This document shows positions 25,175 through 33,308 of a stretch of 64,000 nucleotides of DNA, piece after piece. The stretch's first letter is position 1, and the number at the start of each line of letters is the position of its first letter. The stretch is taken from assembly GCF_026342735.1 (NCBI RefSeq), contig NZ_JAPEMM010000001.1, positions 4,588,001-4,652,000 on the forward strand, given 5' to 3'. Made by a program: the position numbers and the translations under genes. The DNA is from Streptomyces sp. NBC_00193 (GTDB lineage: Bacteria; Actinomycetota; Actinomycetes; Streptomycetales; Streptomycetaceae). The notes below the pieces were generated by a model. That model did not search any database. It worked only from the letters and a program-made list of their open reading frames with translations, and had not been told where the DNA came from.

Positions 25175-27199
25175 ATGGTCCACAAGAACCGGATGAACAG
25201 GCTCGCCGCCGTCTGCCTCGCGGCCGCCATAGCATCCGTCGCAGTACCCGGAGCAGCCGCGCAGGCCGCGGTGACTCCGAGGATCGACCTGCGGGTGCTC
25301 GTCGTCGACGACGGCGGGAGCTCGGTCGAGGCGATCACGGCGGAGCTCCGCGACACGGGGGTTCCGTACACCCGCATCGACCTGGGCAGCGGGAGCCGTC
25401 CCGTCGTCAACGCGGCGTTCCTCGCCGACACGGTCGACGGCCGGCCGCGCGCCAAGTTCCAGAGCGTGGTGCTGCCGAACGAGGATCCGTTCGGAGCGGG
25501 TTCGGCCGAGATGGCCGCCCTCGCCGCGTACGAGACGACGTACGGGATCCGCCAGGTCGACGCGTACACCTGGGCACACCCGGGCGTCGGCCTGGAATAC
25601 ACCGACAACGGCGGCTACAGCGGGACCCTCGACGGCACCCGGGCCGCCGTCACCGCCGCCGGCAAGGCGGGCCCCTTCGCCTACCTCGGGGGGCAGGTGG
25701 ACTTCGAGGACAACTCGCCGCTGATCCCCGAGAGCTACGGGTTCATGGCCAAGCCGCGGACCGGCTACACCAGCTACCTCGACGCCCCGGTCGGCTCCGG
25801 ACGGGCCTCGCTCGTCGGCGAGTACACCCACGACGGACGCAGCGAACTGGTCGTCACCTTCGGCTACAACCAGTACCAGCAGCAGTTCCGGCTGCTGGCC
25901 CGGGGCATCGTCGAGTGGATGACCCAGGGCGTCCACCTCGGCCAGGAGCGCAACTACTTCGCGGTCCACGTCGACGACGTCTTCGCGCCGGACGCCCGCT
26001 GGAACAAAGACCTGAATTGCACCCCCGGCGACTACGCCTGCGCCGGCGGCGAGGGCCAGGAGTCCACGATCCGGATGACGGCCGCCGACGCCGTGTACGC
26101 GGCGCAGTGGCAGACGTCCAAGAACTTCAAGCTCGACATGCTCTTCAACGGCGGCGCCGGCGAGGAGTGGAAGGCTTCGAGCGGCGGCGTCGACGCCCTC
26201 ACCGCCCAACTGGTCGCCGACCGGGCGAAGTACCGGTGGATGAACCACACCTACACCCACCCGTTCCTCGGCTGCGTCCAGGACACCACCACCATCCCGT
26301 GGACCTGCACGAAGAACAGCGCCGGCGCGATCAACTACATGAGCCGCGCCGAGATCTCGGCCCAGATCCGGGACAACAACAACTGGGCCGCCGCCAAGGG
26401 CATCACCACCGACCGCACCGAACTGGTCACCGGTGAGCACTCCGGCCTCAAGACCCTCCCGCAGCAGCCCCAGGACAACCCCAACCTGGCCGGCGCGCTC
26501 GCCGACAACGGCGTGAAGTGGGCGGGCAGCGACAACTCCCGCGAGCCCGTGCAGCGGCCCGTGGGCGCCGCACTGACCGTCCCCCGGTACCCGATGAACG
26601 TGTACTACAACACGGGCACCAACGCCGAGATGGCCGACGAGTACAACTGGATCTACACCAGCCGCGCCCACGGCGGCAGCGGCATCTGCGAGGACAACCC
26701 CGGCACCTCCACCTGCCTGCCGGCCCCGCTCGACGCCGGCACCGGCTACCTGGACTACATCGTCCCGGCCGAGGCCAGGACCGCCATGCGGCACGTCCTG
26801 AACAACGACCCGCGCCCGCACTACGTCCACCAGTCCAACCTCGCCGAGGACCGCACCCTCTACCCGGTGCTCAACCAGGTCCTCGACACCTACCGCACCC
26901 TCTACGCGCCCTCCGCGCCGATCGTGAACCAGAGCATGAAGGACACCGGCATCGAGCTCCAGCGCCGTGCGGCCTGGAACGCGGCGGTCGCCGCCAACCA
27001 GGTCACCGCCTACCGCATCGGCAAGGTCGTCACCGTCAAGGCGCCCTCCGGAGTCGTGGCCCCGGTCACCGCGCCCACCGGCACCAAGAAGCAGCTCCTG
27101 CTGGGCACCGCGGACTTCGGCACCGCCTACGCCGGCTCCCGCTCCACCTGGACGGCTCCCGAGCTGCTCCAGAGCGCCGTCACGCTGAACATGCCCTGA
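25175..27199 (+). CDS. Secreted polysaccharide deacetylase-like protein (Agd3/PelA-like candidate)
   Basis: A 674-residue protein with a signal peptide (residues ~1-31, ending GAAAQA). Residues ~35-255 form an alpha/beta region beginning LRVLVVDDGGSS. A deacetylase-like core follows: HVDDVF (Asp267/Asp268) and NHTYTHPF (His358 and His362). Together these match the Asp and HxxxH metal triad of NodB-type enzymes. The C-terminal ~120 residues are beta-rich. The gene heads an operon with a PelF-like transferase, a spherulin-4 protein and a GH114 protein, the same set that accompanies Agd3 (CE18) in the fungal galactosaminogalactan cluster. I infer partial N-deacetylation of an extracellular GalNAc-type polymer. 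A glycosidase role for the N-terminal part cannot be excluded. Confidence 0.75.
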   Translation: MVHKNRMNRLAAVCLAAAIASVAVPGAAAQAAVTPRIDLRVLVVDDGGSSVEAITAELRDTGVPYTRIDLGSGSRPVVNAAFLADTVDGRPRAKFQSVVLPNEDPFGAGSAEMAALAAYETTYGIRQVDAYTWAHPGVGLEYTDNGGYSGTLDGTRAAVTAAGKAGPFAYLGGQVDFEDNSPLIPESYGFMAKPRTGYTSYLDAPVGSGRASLVGEYTHDGRSELVVTFGYNQYQQQFRLLARGIVEWMTQGVHLGQERNYFAVHVDDVFAPDARWNKDLNCTPGDYACAGGEGQESTIRMTAADAVYAAQWQTSKNFKLDMLFNGGAGEEWKASSGGVDALTAQLVADRAKYRWMNHTYTHPFLGCVQDTTTIPWTCTKNSAGAINYMSRAEISAQIRDNNNWAAAKGITTDRTELVTGEHSGLKTLPQQPQDNPNLAGALADNGVKWAGSDNSREPVQRPVGAALTVPRYPMNVYYNTGTNAEMADEYNWIYTSRAHGGSGICEDNPGTSTCLPAPLDAGTGYLDYIVPAEARTAMRHVLNNDPRPHYVHQSNLAEDRTLYPVLNQVLDTYRTLYAPSAPIVNQSMKDTGIELQRRAAWNAAVAANQVTAYRIGKVVTVKAPSGVVAPVTAPTGTKKQLLLGTADFGTAYAGSRSTWTAPELLQSAVTLNMP

Positions 27200-27261
27200 C
27201 GCTCCACCTGCCCTGACCAGCCGGGCACGCACGGACAAGACAGCCACGCGTACCACCTAGC

Positions 27262-27298
27262 GCCGGCGCTCCGCGAACCACGGGCGCCGGCCCCTTTT
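27262..27298 (+). terminator. Hairpin with T-tract between the first two operon genes
   Basis: GCCGGCGC (27262-27269) pairs with GCGCCGGC (27284-27291) and is followed by CCCTTTT. It lies in the 121-bp gap and could terminate part of the transcripts, lowering glycosyltransferase expression relative to the deacetylase. Confidence 0.55.
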
Positions 27299-27320
27299 CC
27301 GTCCTGGGGGGACACACCGC

Positions 27321-28835
27321 ATGAGCCATGGGCGCCATGTCACCATGCTCACCGAAGGCACCTACCCGCACGTCCACGGGGGCGTCAGCACCTGGTGCGA
27401 CCAACTGGTCCGCGGCATGCCGGAGGTCGACTTCAACGTCATAGCCCTGACCGGCTCCGGACGCGAGCCGGTCACCTGGGAACTGCCGCGCAACGTCTAC
27501 CGCCACACCAGCGTTCCCCTCTGGGGCGCCCCGCCGGCCCGCAGACTGCGCTCCGGCCTGCGGGGCAAGGCCAAACGCGGTTTCGCCGAGACCTACGAGA
27601 CCTTCCTGCTCTCCCTGCTCGACCCCGCGCACGGCGGATTCTCCGAATCCCTGCGCGAACTGGCCCTGCTGGCCCGCTCCGGGCGGCTCGCCGCGGCCCT
27701 GCGCTCCGAATCGGTCCTGCGCCTGCTGATGACCGTCTGGACCCGCCCCGGCCTGGTCACCGCCGCCGCCGAGCCCACCATCCACGACGCGCTCACCGCC
27801 ACCGACCTGCTGGAACACGCACTGCGCCCGCTGTCCGTGCGGATCCCGCCCGACAGCGTCGCGCACGCCGTCAGCAGCGGACTGGCCACCCTCCCCGCGC
27901 TCGCCGCCAAGTACCTCGACCAGGTGCCCTTCCTCCTCACCGAGCACGGCATCTACCTCCGCGAGCGCTACCTCGGCTACCGCAGCGCCGAACAGCGCTG
28001 GCCCGTCAAGGCGCTCATGCTCGGCTTCTACCGCGAGCTCAACACCGAGGGCTACCGGCAGGCCGACCTGATCACCCCGTGCAACCAGTACAACCGCCGC
28101 TGGGAGGAGCGCGGGGGCGCCGACTCCGAGCGGATCCGCACCGTCTACAACGGCGTCGACCCGCACGCCTTCCCCGAGGCCGGCCCCGAACCCGAGGTCC
28201 CCACCCTCAGCTGGTGCGGCCGCATCGACCCCATCAAGGACCTCGAAACCCTCGTCCGCGCCTACGCGTTCATGCGTGAGGAGCTCCCCGCCCTGCGACT
28301 GCGCCTCTTCGGCCCGGTCCCGGCGGGCTGCGAGGACTACAAGCTCAAACTGGAGAAGCTCGCCGCCGAACTGGGCGTGAGCGACGGGATCACCTACGAG
28401 GGCCGCATCGACGACGTGGCCCGGGCCTACGGAGCCGGCTCCGTCGTGATGCTCTCCTCCATCAGCGAGGGCTTCCCCTTCTCCATCATCGAGGCCATGT
28501 CCTGCGGCCGCACCACCGTCTCCACCGACGTGGGCGGGGTCCGCGAAGCCGTCGGCGACACCGGGCTCGTCGTCCCGCCGCGCGAGCCCGAGACCATGGC
28601 CCGCGCCACCCTCGCCCTGCTCCGCGACGACGAACGCCGAGCGGAACTGGGCCGGATGTCCCGCAAGCGGGTGGTGGAGAAGTTCACGCTCCACCAGTCC
28701 GTGGACGGCTTCCGCCACATCTACCGCGAGCTCGCCGGCCAGCCCGTCCTGCCCGTCCACGTGGGCGACGAATGGACCCAGCGGCTCGCCGACCCCTGGT
28801 ACAAGGAACTCGCCGCCGACGGGAGCCTGTGGTGA
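27321..28835 (+). CDS. PelF-like GT4 glycosyltransferase
   Basis: A 504-residue cytosolic glycosyltransferase. It begins MLTEGTYPHVHGGVSTWCDQ, the N-terminal donor-site pattern of PelF (DUF3492 plus GT4). The C-terminal Rossmann half has VYNGVD, SWCGRIDPIKD and the EX7E motif in SISEGFPFSIIEAM. PelF uses UDP-GlcNAc or UDP-GalNAc to build the Pel polymer. The middle insert (residues ~70-190) is longer than in minimal GT4 enzymes. GGGGGGA precedes the ATG by about 8 nt. Its stop overlaps the start of the membrane protein gene (GTGA), so the two are translationally coupled and probably form the synthase-export unit. Confidence 0.85.
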   Translation: MSHGRHVTMLTEGTYPHVHGGVSTWCDQLVRGMPEVDFNVIALTGSGREPVTWELPRNVYRHTSVPLWGAPPARRLRSGLRGKAKRGFAETYETFLLSLLDPAHGGFSESLRELALLARSGRLAAALRSESVLRLLMTVWTRPGLVTAAAEPTIHDALTATDLLEHALRPLSVRIPPDSVAHAVSSGLATLPALAAKYLDQVPFLLTEHGIYLRERYLGYRSAEQRWPVKALMLGFYRELNTEGYRQADLITPCNQYNRRWEERGGADSERIRTVYNGVDPHAFPEAGPEPEVPTLSWCGRIDPIKDLETLVRAYAFMREELPALRLRLFGPVPAGCEDYKLKLEKLAAELGVSDGITYEGRIDDVARAYGAGSVVMLSSISEGFPFSIIEAMSCGRTTVSTDVGGVREAVGDTGLVVPPREPETMARATLALLRDDERRAELGRMSRKRVVEKFTLHQSVDGFRHIYRELAGQPVLPVHVGDEWTQRLADPWYKELAADGSLW

Positions 28836-30457
28836 GCGGATCCCTCTGGCTCAAGCCGCCCGGCCCGGACGGGACCTGGGTGGCCGTCGCCCACGCCGCG
28901 GCCGCCGGGCGCGGTACGGCGCCCGCCGCCGACGCGGCCGACGCCCTGCCCGGCATTCCCCGGCCCCGCCGCGAAGGGGGCGAGGGGCGCGCAGGACGCG
29001 ACGGGCCGGCCGCCGACCCGATGGACGAACTCGCCGAGCGCCTCGATGCGTTCATCGCCGCCGCCGTCCACCCCGACGAGATCGCCGCCGTCCTGGAATC
29101 CGACGGCATGACCGACGAGCACATCCGCCTCGCCTACGGGCGCCAGGACTCCTTCGGCCTCGCCGAGGAGCTCTACGCCCGGGTGCCGCGCTCCTTCCCG
29201 GAGCCGGACCGGGTCCCCGACCCCTGGAAGGTGCCCCTCACCGCCTGCCTCCTGCGCGGGGTGATCTTCGCCCTGCCCGGGCTCGCCTACCTGCTGGGCG
29301 CGCCCCTGCTGGAGGGCCCCAAGGACCGGCTGGGACTGCCCGCCGGGACGCTCACCCTGCTCGCCGGGGCGCTCATCGGCTGGGTCTGGGACCAGACCCT
29401 GTCCCACCGGGCGTACTCCTGGCTCGGCCTCGGCGACCGGGCCGCCGCCAGGCGGACCCTGCTCGCCGGAGCCCCCGCGGGGGCCCTCCTGGGCACCGCC
29501 GCCGCGCTGGCGGTACCCGGCGGGCCCCCCTTCTCCTACGCCTTCGCGGCAGGTCAGGCCCTGTACGTCGGGGCCGCCACCGTGCTGCTCGTCCTCGGGC
29601 GGGAGCGGCTGCTGCTGGCCGCGCTCGCACCCATGGCCGCCGGGGCCCTGCTCACGCTCCTCGTGGAACTGCCCGTCCCGGTCCGGGTGTTCCTGCTGAC
29701 GGCCTCCCTCCTGGCCGCCTGCGCCCTGGCCGTACGGGAACTGCCGCTGGCCGACGGCGTACGGGCCCTCGTGCTCCGCGTCCGCGGCTGGACGGAGCGC
29801 CGGCCGGGCGAACGGGGTCCGGTGCGCTGGCAGATGCTGCGCGGCGCCGAGGAGGAGTACGGGCCGCGCGGACCCCGGCTGGGGGACTCCGTCCCGTACG
29901 GGGTGTTCGGCCTGGGCACCGGTCTGCTCGTGCTGTACGCCGCCCTGGGCGAGGTGCTCGCCGGGGGACCTGCCGAGGCGGTCGCGGCCCCCTCGGCCGT
30001 GGCGCTCACCCTCAGCATGGGCCCCGCCGAATGGCTGCTCCACCGGTTCCGCAGCGGCAGCCTCGCCGGGCTGCGCGCGGCCCGCTCGCCCCGCCAGTTC
30101 TGGCTGCGGATGCTCTCCACCCTGACCCGGTGCCTCGCCACCTACCTGGCGGTGCTGCTGGCCCTCGGCCTCACCGGAACCCTGCTCTGGCCCGGCGCGC
30201 CCGGCATGACCGGGGTCCGCGTCGCCACCCTGCTGCTGCTCGGCGCCGTGATGTGGACCGGGCTGCTCCTGCAGTCCTTCGGCGCGGTCCGGCCCGCCGC
30301 GGTGGTCTGCGCGTCCGCCGCCGTCGCGCAGAGCCTGGCCCTGCTCCTGGGCATCGGGCAGCCGCGCGCCGTGCAGCTGGCCGTCGCCGGAGCCGCCGCG
30401 CTCGCGCTGGGCACCCTGGTCTGCCTGCTCCTCGGCCGGGCCACGGCCCACCGCTGA
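28832..30457 (+). CDS. Polytopic membrane protein of the polysaccharide operon (PelG position)
   Basis: A 541-residue protein. Residues ~1-140 are soluble, with a low-complexity stretch (PRPRREGGEGRAGRDG) and an acidic helical part (MDELAERLDAFIAAAV). From ~145 on there are roughly 11-12 hydrophobic helices. It is in the place of PelG, the membrane partner of PelF, but I do not see a clear PelG or MATE-like signature. In the fungal cluster the transferase is itself fused to membrane helices, so a transport role for the nascent chain is the best guess. GTG at 28832 overlaps the pelF-like stop. Function by context only. Confidence 0.65.
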   Translation: MSGSLWLKPPGPDGTWVAVAHAAAAGRGTAPAADAADALPGIPRPRREGGEGRAGRDGPAADPMDELAERLDAFIAAAVHPDEIAAVLESDGMTDEHIRLAYGRQDSFGLAEELYARVPRSFPEPDRVPDPWKVPLTACLLRGVIFALPGLAYLLGAPLLEGPKDRLGLPAGTLTLLAGALIGWVWDQTLSHRAYSWLGLGDRAAARRTLLAGAPAGALLGTAAALAVPGGPPFSYAFAAGQALYVGAATVLLVLGRERLLLAALAPMAAGALLTLLVELPVPVRVFLLTASLLAACALAVRELPLADGVRALVLRVRGWTERRPGERGPVRWQMLRGAEEEYGPRGPRLGDSVPYGVFGLGTGLLVLYAALGEVLAGGPAEAVAAPSAVALTLSMGPAEWLLHRFRSGSLAGLRAARSPRQFWLRMLSTLTRCLATYLAVLLALGLTGTLLWPGAPGMTGVRVATLLLLGAVMWTGLLLQSFGAVRPAAVVCASAAVAQSLALLLGIGQPRAVQLAVAGAAALALGTLVCLLLGRATAHR

Positions 30458-30477
30458 CTCCCGCCCCCTCATCACCG

Positions 30478-31173
30478 ATGCACGTGACCCCGTACGAGAA
30501 GAAGGACCTCATGCTCCTGGTGCCCCTCTACGAGCACCCCGCCGACCGCCCCGAGTACTGGGAGCGGCTCATCCGCTCCGCGGGCCGGCTGCACTCCGTG
30601 GTGCTCAACCCCGCCAGCGGGCCCGGCGAGGCCCCCGACGAGCGGTTCGCCGCCGTCGCGGAAAGGCTGCGCGGGGCCGGGGTGCCCGTCCTGGGGTACG
30701 CCGACACCGACTACGGGCGGCGCCCGCACGCCGCCGTGGTCCAGGACCTGCTGCGCCACCGCGACTGGTACGCCGCCGACGGGACCTTCCTGGACCAGGC
30801 CGCGGCCGGCCCGGAGTTCCTGCCGCACTACCGGCGGCTCGTCGTCGCGGCGCGGGCCGCCGGGGCCCGTACCGTCGTCCTCAACCACGGAGTGCACCCG
30901 CACCCCGGCTACGCCGAACTCGCCGACCTGCTCGTCACCTTCGAGGGGCCCTGGGACGCCTACCGGGACGCGGCCGCCGTTCCCCCGTGGACCGCCGACC
31001 ACCCCGCCCACCGGTTCTGCCACCTCGTCTACGCCGTCCCGCCGGGCGCCCCGGCCGCCGAACTCGCCGAGCGGCTGGCGGCCCAGCGGGGGGCGGGGGT
31101 GCACTGCGCGGTCCCGGGGACCGGCGCGCACCCGTGGGGGACCCTGCCGTACGCCCTGGAGGCCGCCGGATGA
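30478..31173 (+). CDS. Spherulation-specific family 4 protein (GH135/Sph3-like)
   Basis: A 231-residue TIM-barrel-type protein. MLLVPLYEHPADRPEYWERL and VVLNPASGPG are typical of spherulin 4, as are VLGYADTDYGRR, GTFLDQA and LLVTFEG. The fungal homolog Sph3 is a GH135 hydrolase acting on galactosaminogalactan. Candidate acids are Asp106 and Glu156; where many relatives have Asp-Glu, this one has Asp106-Gln107. No signal peptide is visible, so it may act inside the cell. An in-frame ATG at 30511 has a better ribosome site (AAGGA) and would drop 11 residues. It overlaps the next gene by ATGA. Confidence 0.78.
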   Translation: MHVTPYEKKDLMLLVPLYEHPADRPEYWERLIRSAGRLHSVVLNPASGPGEAPDERFAAVAERLRGAGVPVLGYADTDYGRRPHAAVVQDLLRHRDWYAADGTFLDQAAAGPEFLPHYRRLVVAARAAGARTVVLNHGVHPHPGYAELADLLVTFEGPWDAYRDAAAVPPWTADHPAHRFCHLVYAVPPGAPAAELAERLAAQRGAGVHCAVPGTGAHPWGTLPYALEAAG

Positions 31174-32024
31174 GACCCACGCCGACCCGCCGGTCCGCCC
31201 GCCGGTCCGCCCGCCGCCTGCTGGCCCTCGGGGCCGTCGCCGTCCTGCTGCTCGCGGCCTGCACCTCGGCCCCGGACGACGACGAGGAGCAGCCGGAGGA
31301 CCTCTCGCCCGCCCCGGCGCCCGGGGAGCGCTGGCAGCCGGCGCCCGGGGTCAGCTGGCAGTGGCAGATCACCGGGAAGCTCGACACCTCGGTGAAGGCG
31401 GCGGTCTACGACATCGACGGGTTCACCACCACCAAGGAGCAGGTCGCCGAGCTGAAGGCGGCCGGCCGGCGGACCATCTGCTACCTCTCCACCGGCGCCT
31501 GGGAGGACTTCCGGCCGGACGCCGCGGCCTTCCCGCCGTCGATGCGCGGCGAGGGCAACGGCTGGGAGGGCGAGCGCTGGCTGGACATCCGGCGGCTCAC
31601 GGAACTGGAACCGCTGATCGCCAAGCGGTTCGACATGTGCCGGGACAAGGGCTTCGACGCGGTGGAGCCGGACAACATGGACGCCTACCGCAACAAGTCC
31701 GGCTTCCCGCTCACCGCCGGCGACCAGCTGAACTACAACCGGATGATCGTGCGGCTCGCCCACGACCGGGGGCTGTCGGTCGGTCTGAAGAACGACCTGG
31801 ACCAGATCCCGGAACTGGTGGGGGACTTCGACTTCGCGGTCAACGAGCAGTGCGCCCAGTACGACGAGTGCGCACGGCTGACCCCGTTCATCGTGGCGGG
31901 CAAGGCCGTCTTCCACGTGGAGTACGAGCTCCCGGCGAGCCGGTTCTGCGCCGCCTCGCGCGCCCTGAAGCTCAGCTCGCTGGAGAAGAAGTACGAGCTC
32001 GGCGCCTGGCGGAAGGCCTGCTGA
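31170..32024 (+). CDS. GH114 endo-alpha-1,4-polygalactosaminidase-like lipoprotein
   Basis: A 284-residue lipoprotein. The Arg-rich N-terminus and LLLAAC lipobox place Cys31 as the lipidated residue, so it sits on the outer face of the membrane. An acidic linker (DDDEEQPED) precedes the GH114 domain. That domain has AVYDIDGF (Asp81, Asp83), RRTICYLSTGAWEDFRPD, and GFDAVEPDNMDAY with Glu166 as a likely catalytic acid. FAVNEQC and CARL add two conserved-looking cysteines. GH114 enzymes such as fungal Ega3 cut alpha-1,4-galactosamine polymers including Pel. Its start codon overlaps the stop of the spherulin gene (ATGA). Confidence 0.88.
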   Translation: MRPTPTRRSARRSARRLLALGAVAVLLLAACTSAPDDDEEQPEDLSPAPAPGERWQPAPGVSWQWQITGKLDTSVKAAVYDIDGFTTTKEQVAELKAAGRRTICYLSTGAWEDFRPDAAAFPPSMRGEGNGWEGERWLDIRRLTELEPLIAKRFDMCRDKGFDAVEPDNMDAYRNKSGFPLTAGDQLNYNRMIVRLAHDRGLSVGLKNDLDQIPELVGDFDFAVNEQCAQYDECARLTPFIVAGKAVFHVEYELPASRFCAASRALKLSSLEKKYELGAWRKAC

Positions 32025-32055
32025 CCGGCCCGGTGCGGCGGAGCCTGGCGGCCCC

Positions 32056-33279
32056 TCAGCCCACCGGAAGGATGGCGTGCACCCGGTAGCCGCCCCCGAA
32101 GCGGGGCCCGGCGAAGCAGGAGCCGCCCAGGGCCACGGCCCGCTCGCGCATGCCGAGCAGGCCGTGCCCGCCGCCGGGGTCGCGGGGCTCCGGCGAGGGG
32201 TCCGGCGCGCCGCCGCCGTCGTCCAGCACGGTCACCTCCACCGAGCCGCCCACCCGGACCACGCTGACCTCGGCACCGGCCCCCGTACCCGCGTGCTTGC
32301 GGACGTTGGTCAGCGCCTCCTGGATCACCCGGTAGGCCGCCAGGTCCACGGCGGCGGGCAGCGGAACCGCGGCGGCCGGGCCCAGCTGGACCATCACCTT
32401 CACCGGGAGCCCGGCGTTCCGGAAGGTGTCCACCAGGTCGTCGAGGACGGCCAGGCCGGGCGCCGGTTCGGTCGGCGCCTCCGGGTCGCCGGACTGCCGC
32501 AGCAGCCCGACGGTCGCCCGCAGCTCGTTCAGGGCCGACCGGCTGGCGTCCCGTACGTGCGCCAGGGCCTCCTTGGCCTGGTCCGGACGCTTGTCCATGA
32601 CGTGCGCGGCCACCCCCGCCTGCACGTTGACCAGGGCGATGTGATGGGCCACCACGTCATGGAGGTCCCGGGCGATCCGCAGCCGCTCCTCGGCGACCCG
32701 GCGCCGGGCCTCCTCCTCGCGGGTCCGCTCGGCGCGCTCGGCCCGCTCCTGGATGGCGTCGATGAACGCCCGCCGGCTGCGCACCGCGTCCCCGGCTGCC
32801 GCGGCCATGCCGGTCCAGGCGAAGATGCCGAGGTTCTCCTGGGAGTACCAGGGCAGCGGCCCGGCCAGCATGGCCACGCCCGTCAGCCCGGCCATGGTGA
32901 GCAGGCCGAGCCGCCAGGTGGTGGGCCGGTCGGTGCGCGAGGCCACCGTGTACAGGGCGATCACCGTGCACATGGCGACGGGCGCCCGCGGCTCCCCGGT
33001 GGTCAGCTCCAGCAGCGAGAGCCCGACGGTCACGGCCAGCACGGCCCGCGGCCGCCGGCGCCGCAGCACCAGGGTGCCCGCGCCGAGCACCATGAGGACG
33101 AGCGAGAACGGCTCGGGGGTGCGGGTCCCGAAGGTCGGCCCGTACTCCCCGTGCGGGTCGGCGAAGGACGCGACGACCATGGCGACGAGCGCCCCGAGCG
33201 CCAGTACGGCGTCGGTGGCCAGCGGATGGTCCCGCATCCACTGCCGTGTGGGCGCGAGCGGCCCGAGGTGTGTCGTCAC
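32056..33279 (-). CDS. Membrane sensor histidine kinase, NarL-partner type (HisKA_3)
   Basis: A 407-residue kinase with five or so N-terminal membrane helices (residues ~20-165), then a coiled region (ERAERAERTREEEARRR). The HisKA_3 phosphorylation site is in RIARDLHDVVAHHIALV. The ATPase domain has VIQEALTNVRKHA (N box), VLDDGGGAP (G1) and GGGHGLLGMRERA (G2). No response regulator is adjacent. The nearest NarL-type regulator in the window is at 43434. The GTG at 33279 lacks a strong ribosome site. It is convergent with the GH114 gene, 31 bp apart, with no clear hairpin. Confidence 0.93.
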   Translation of the reverse strand: MTTHLGPLAPTRQWMRDHPLATDAVLALGALVAMVVASFADPHGEYGPTFGTRTPEPFSLVLMVLGAGTLVLRRRRPRAVLAVTVGLSLLELTTGEPRAPVAMCTVIALYTVASRTDRPTTWRLGLLTMAGLTGVAMLAGPLPWYSQENLGIFAWTGMAAAAGDAVRSRRAFIDAIQERAERAERTREEEARRRVAEERLRIARDLHDVVAHHIALVNVQAGVAAHVMDKRPDQAKEALAHVRDASRSALNELRATVGLLRQSGDPEAPTEPAPGLAVLDDLVDTFRNAGLPVKVMVQLGPAAAVPLPAAVDLAAYRVIQEALTNVRKHAGTGAGAEVSVVRVGGSVEVTVLDDGGGAPDPSPEPRDPGGGHGLLGMRERAVALGGSCFAGPRFGGGYRVHAILPVG

Positions 33280-33308
33280 CCCGATACGGTACGGCCCCGC
33301 GCGCGTTC

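Noticed and set aside
25175..32024. Idea that the polysaccharide operon is a recent foreign island
   Set aside because: Codon use and GC content match the neighbours, and I see no integrase, transposase, tRNA or flanking direct repeats.
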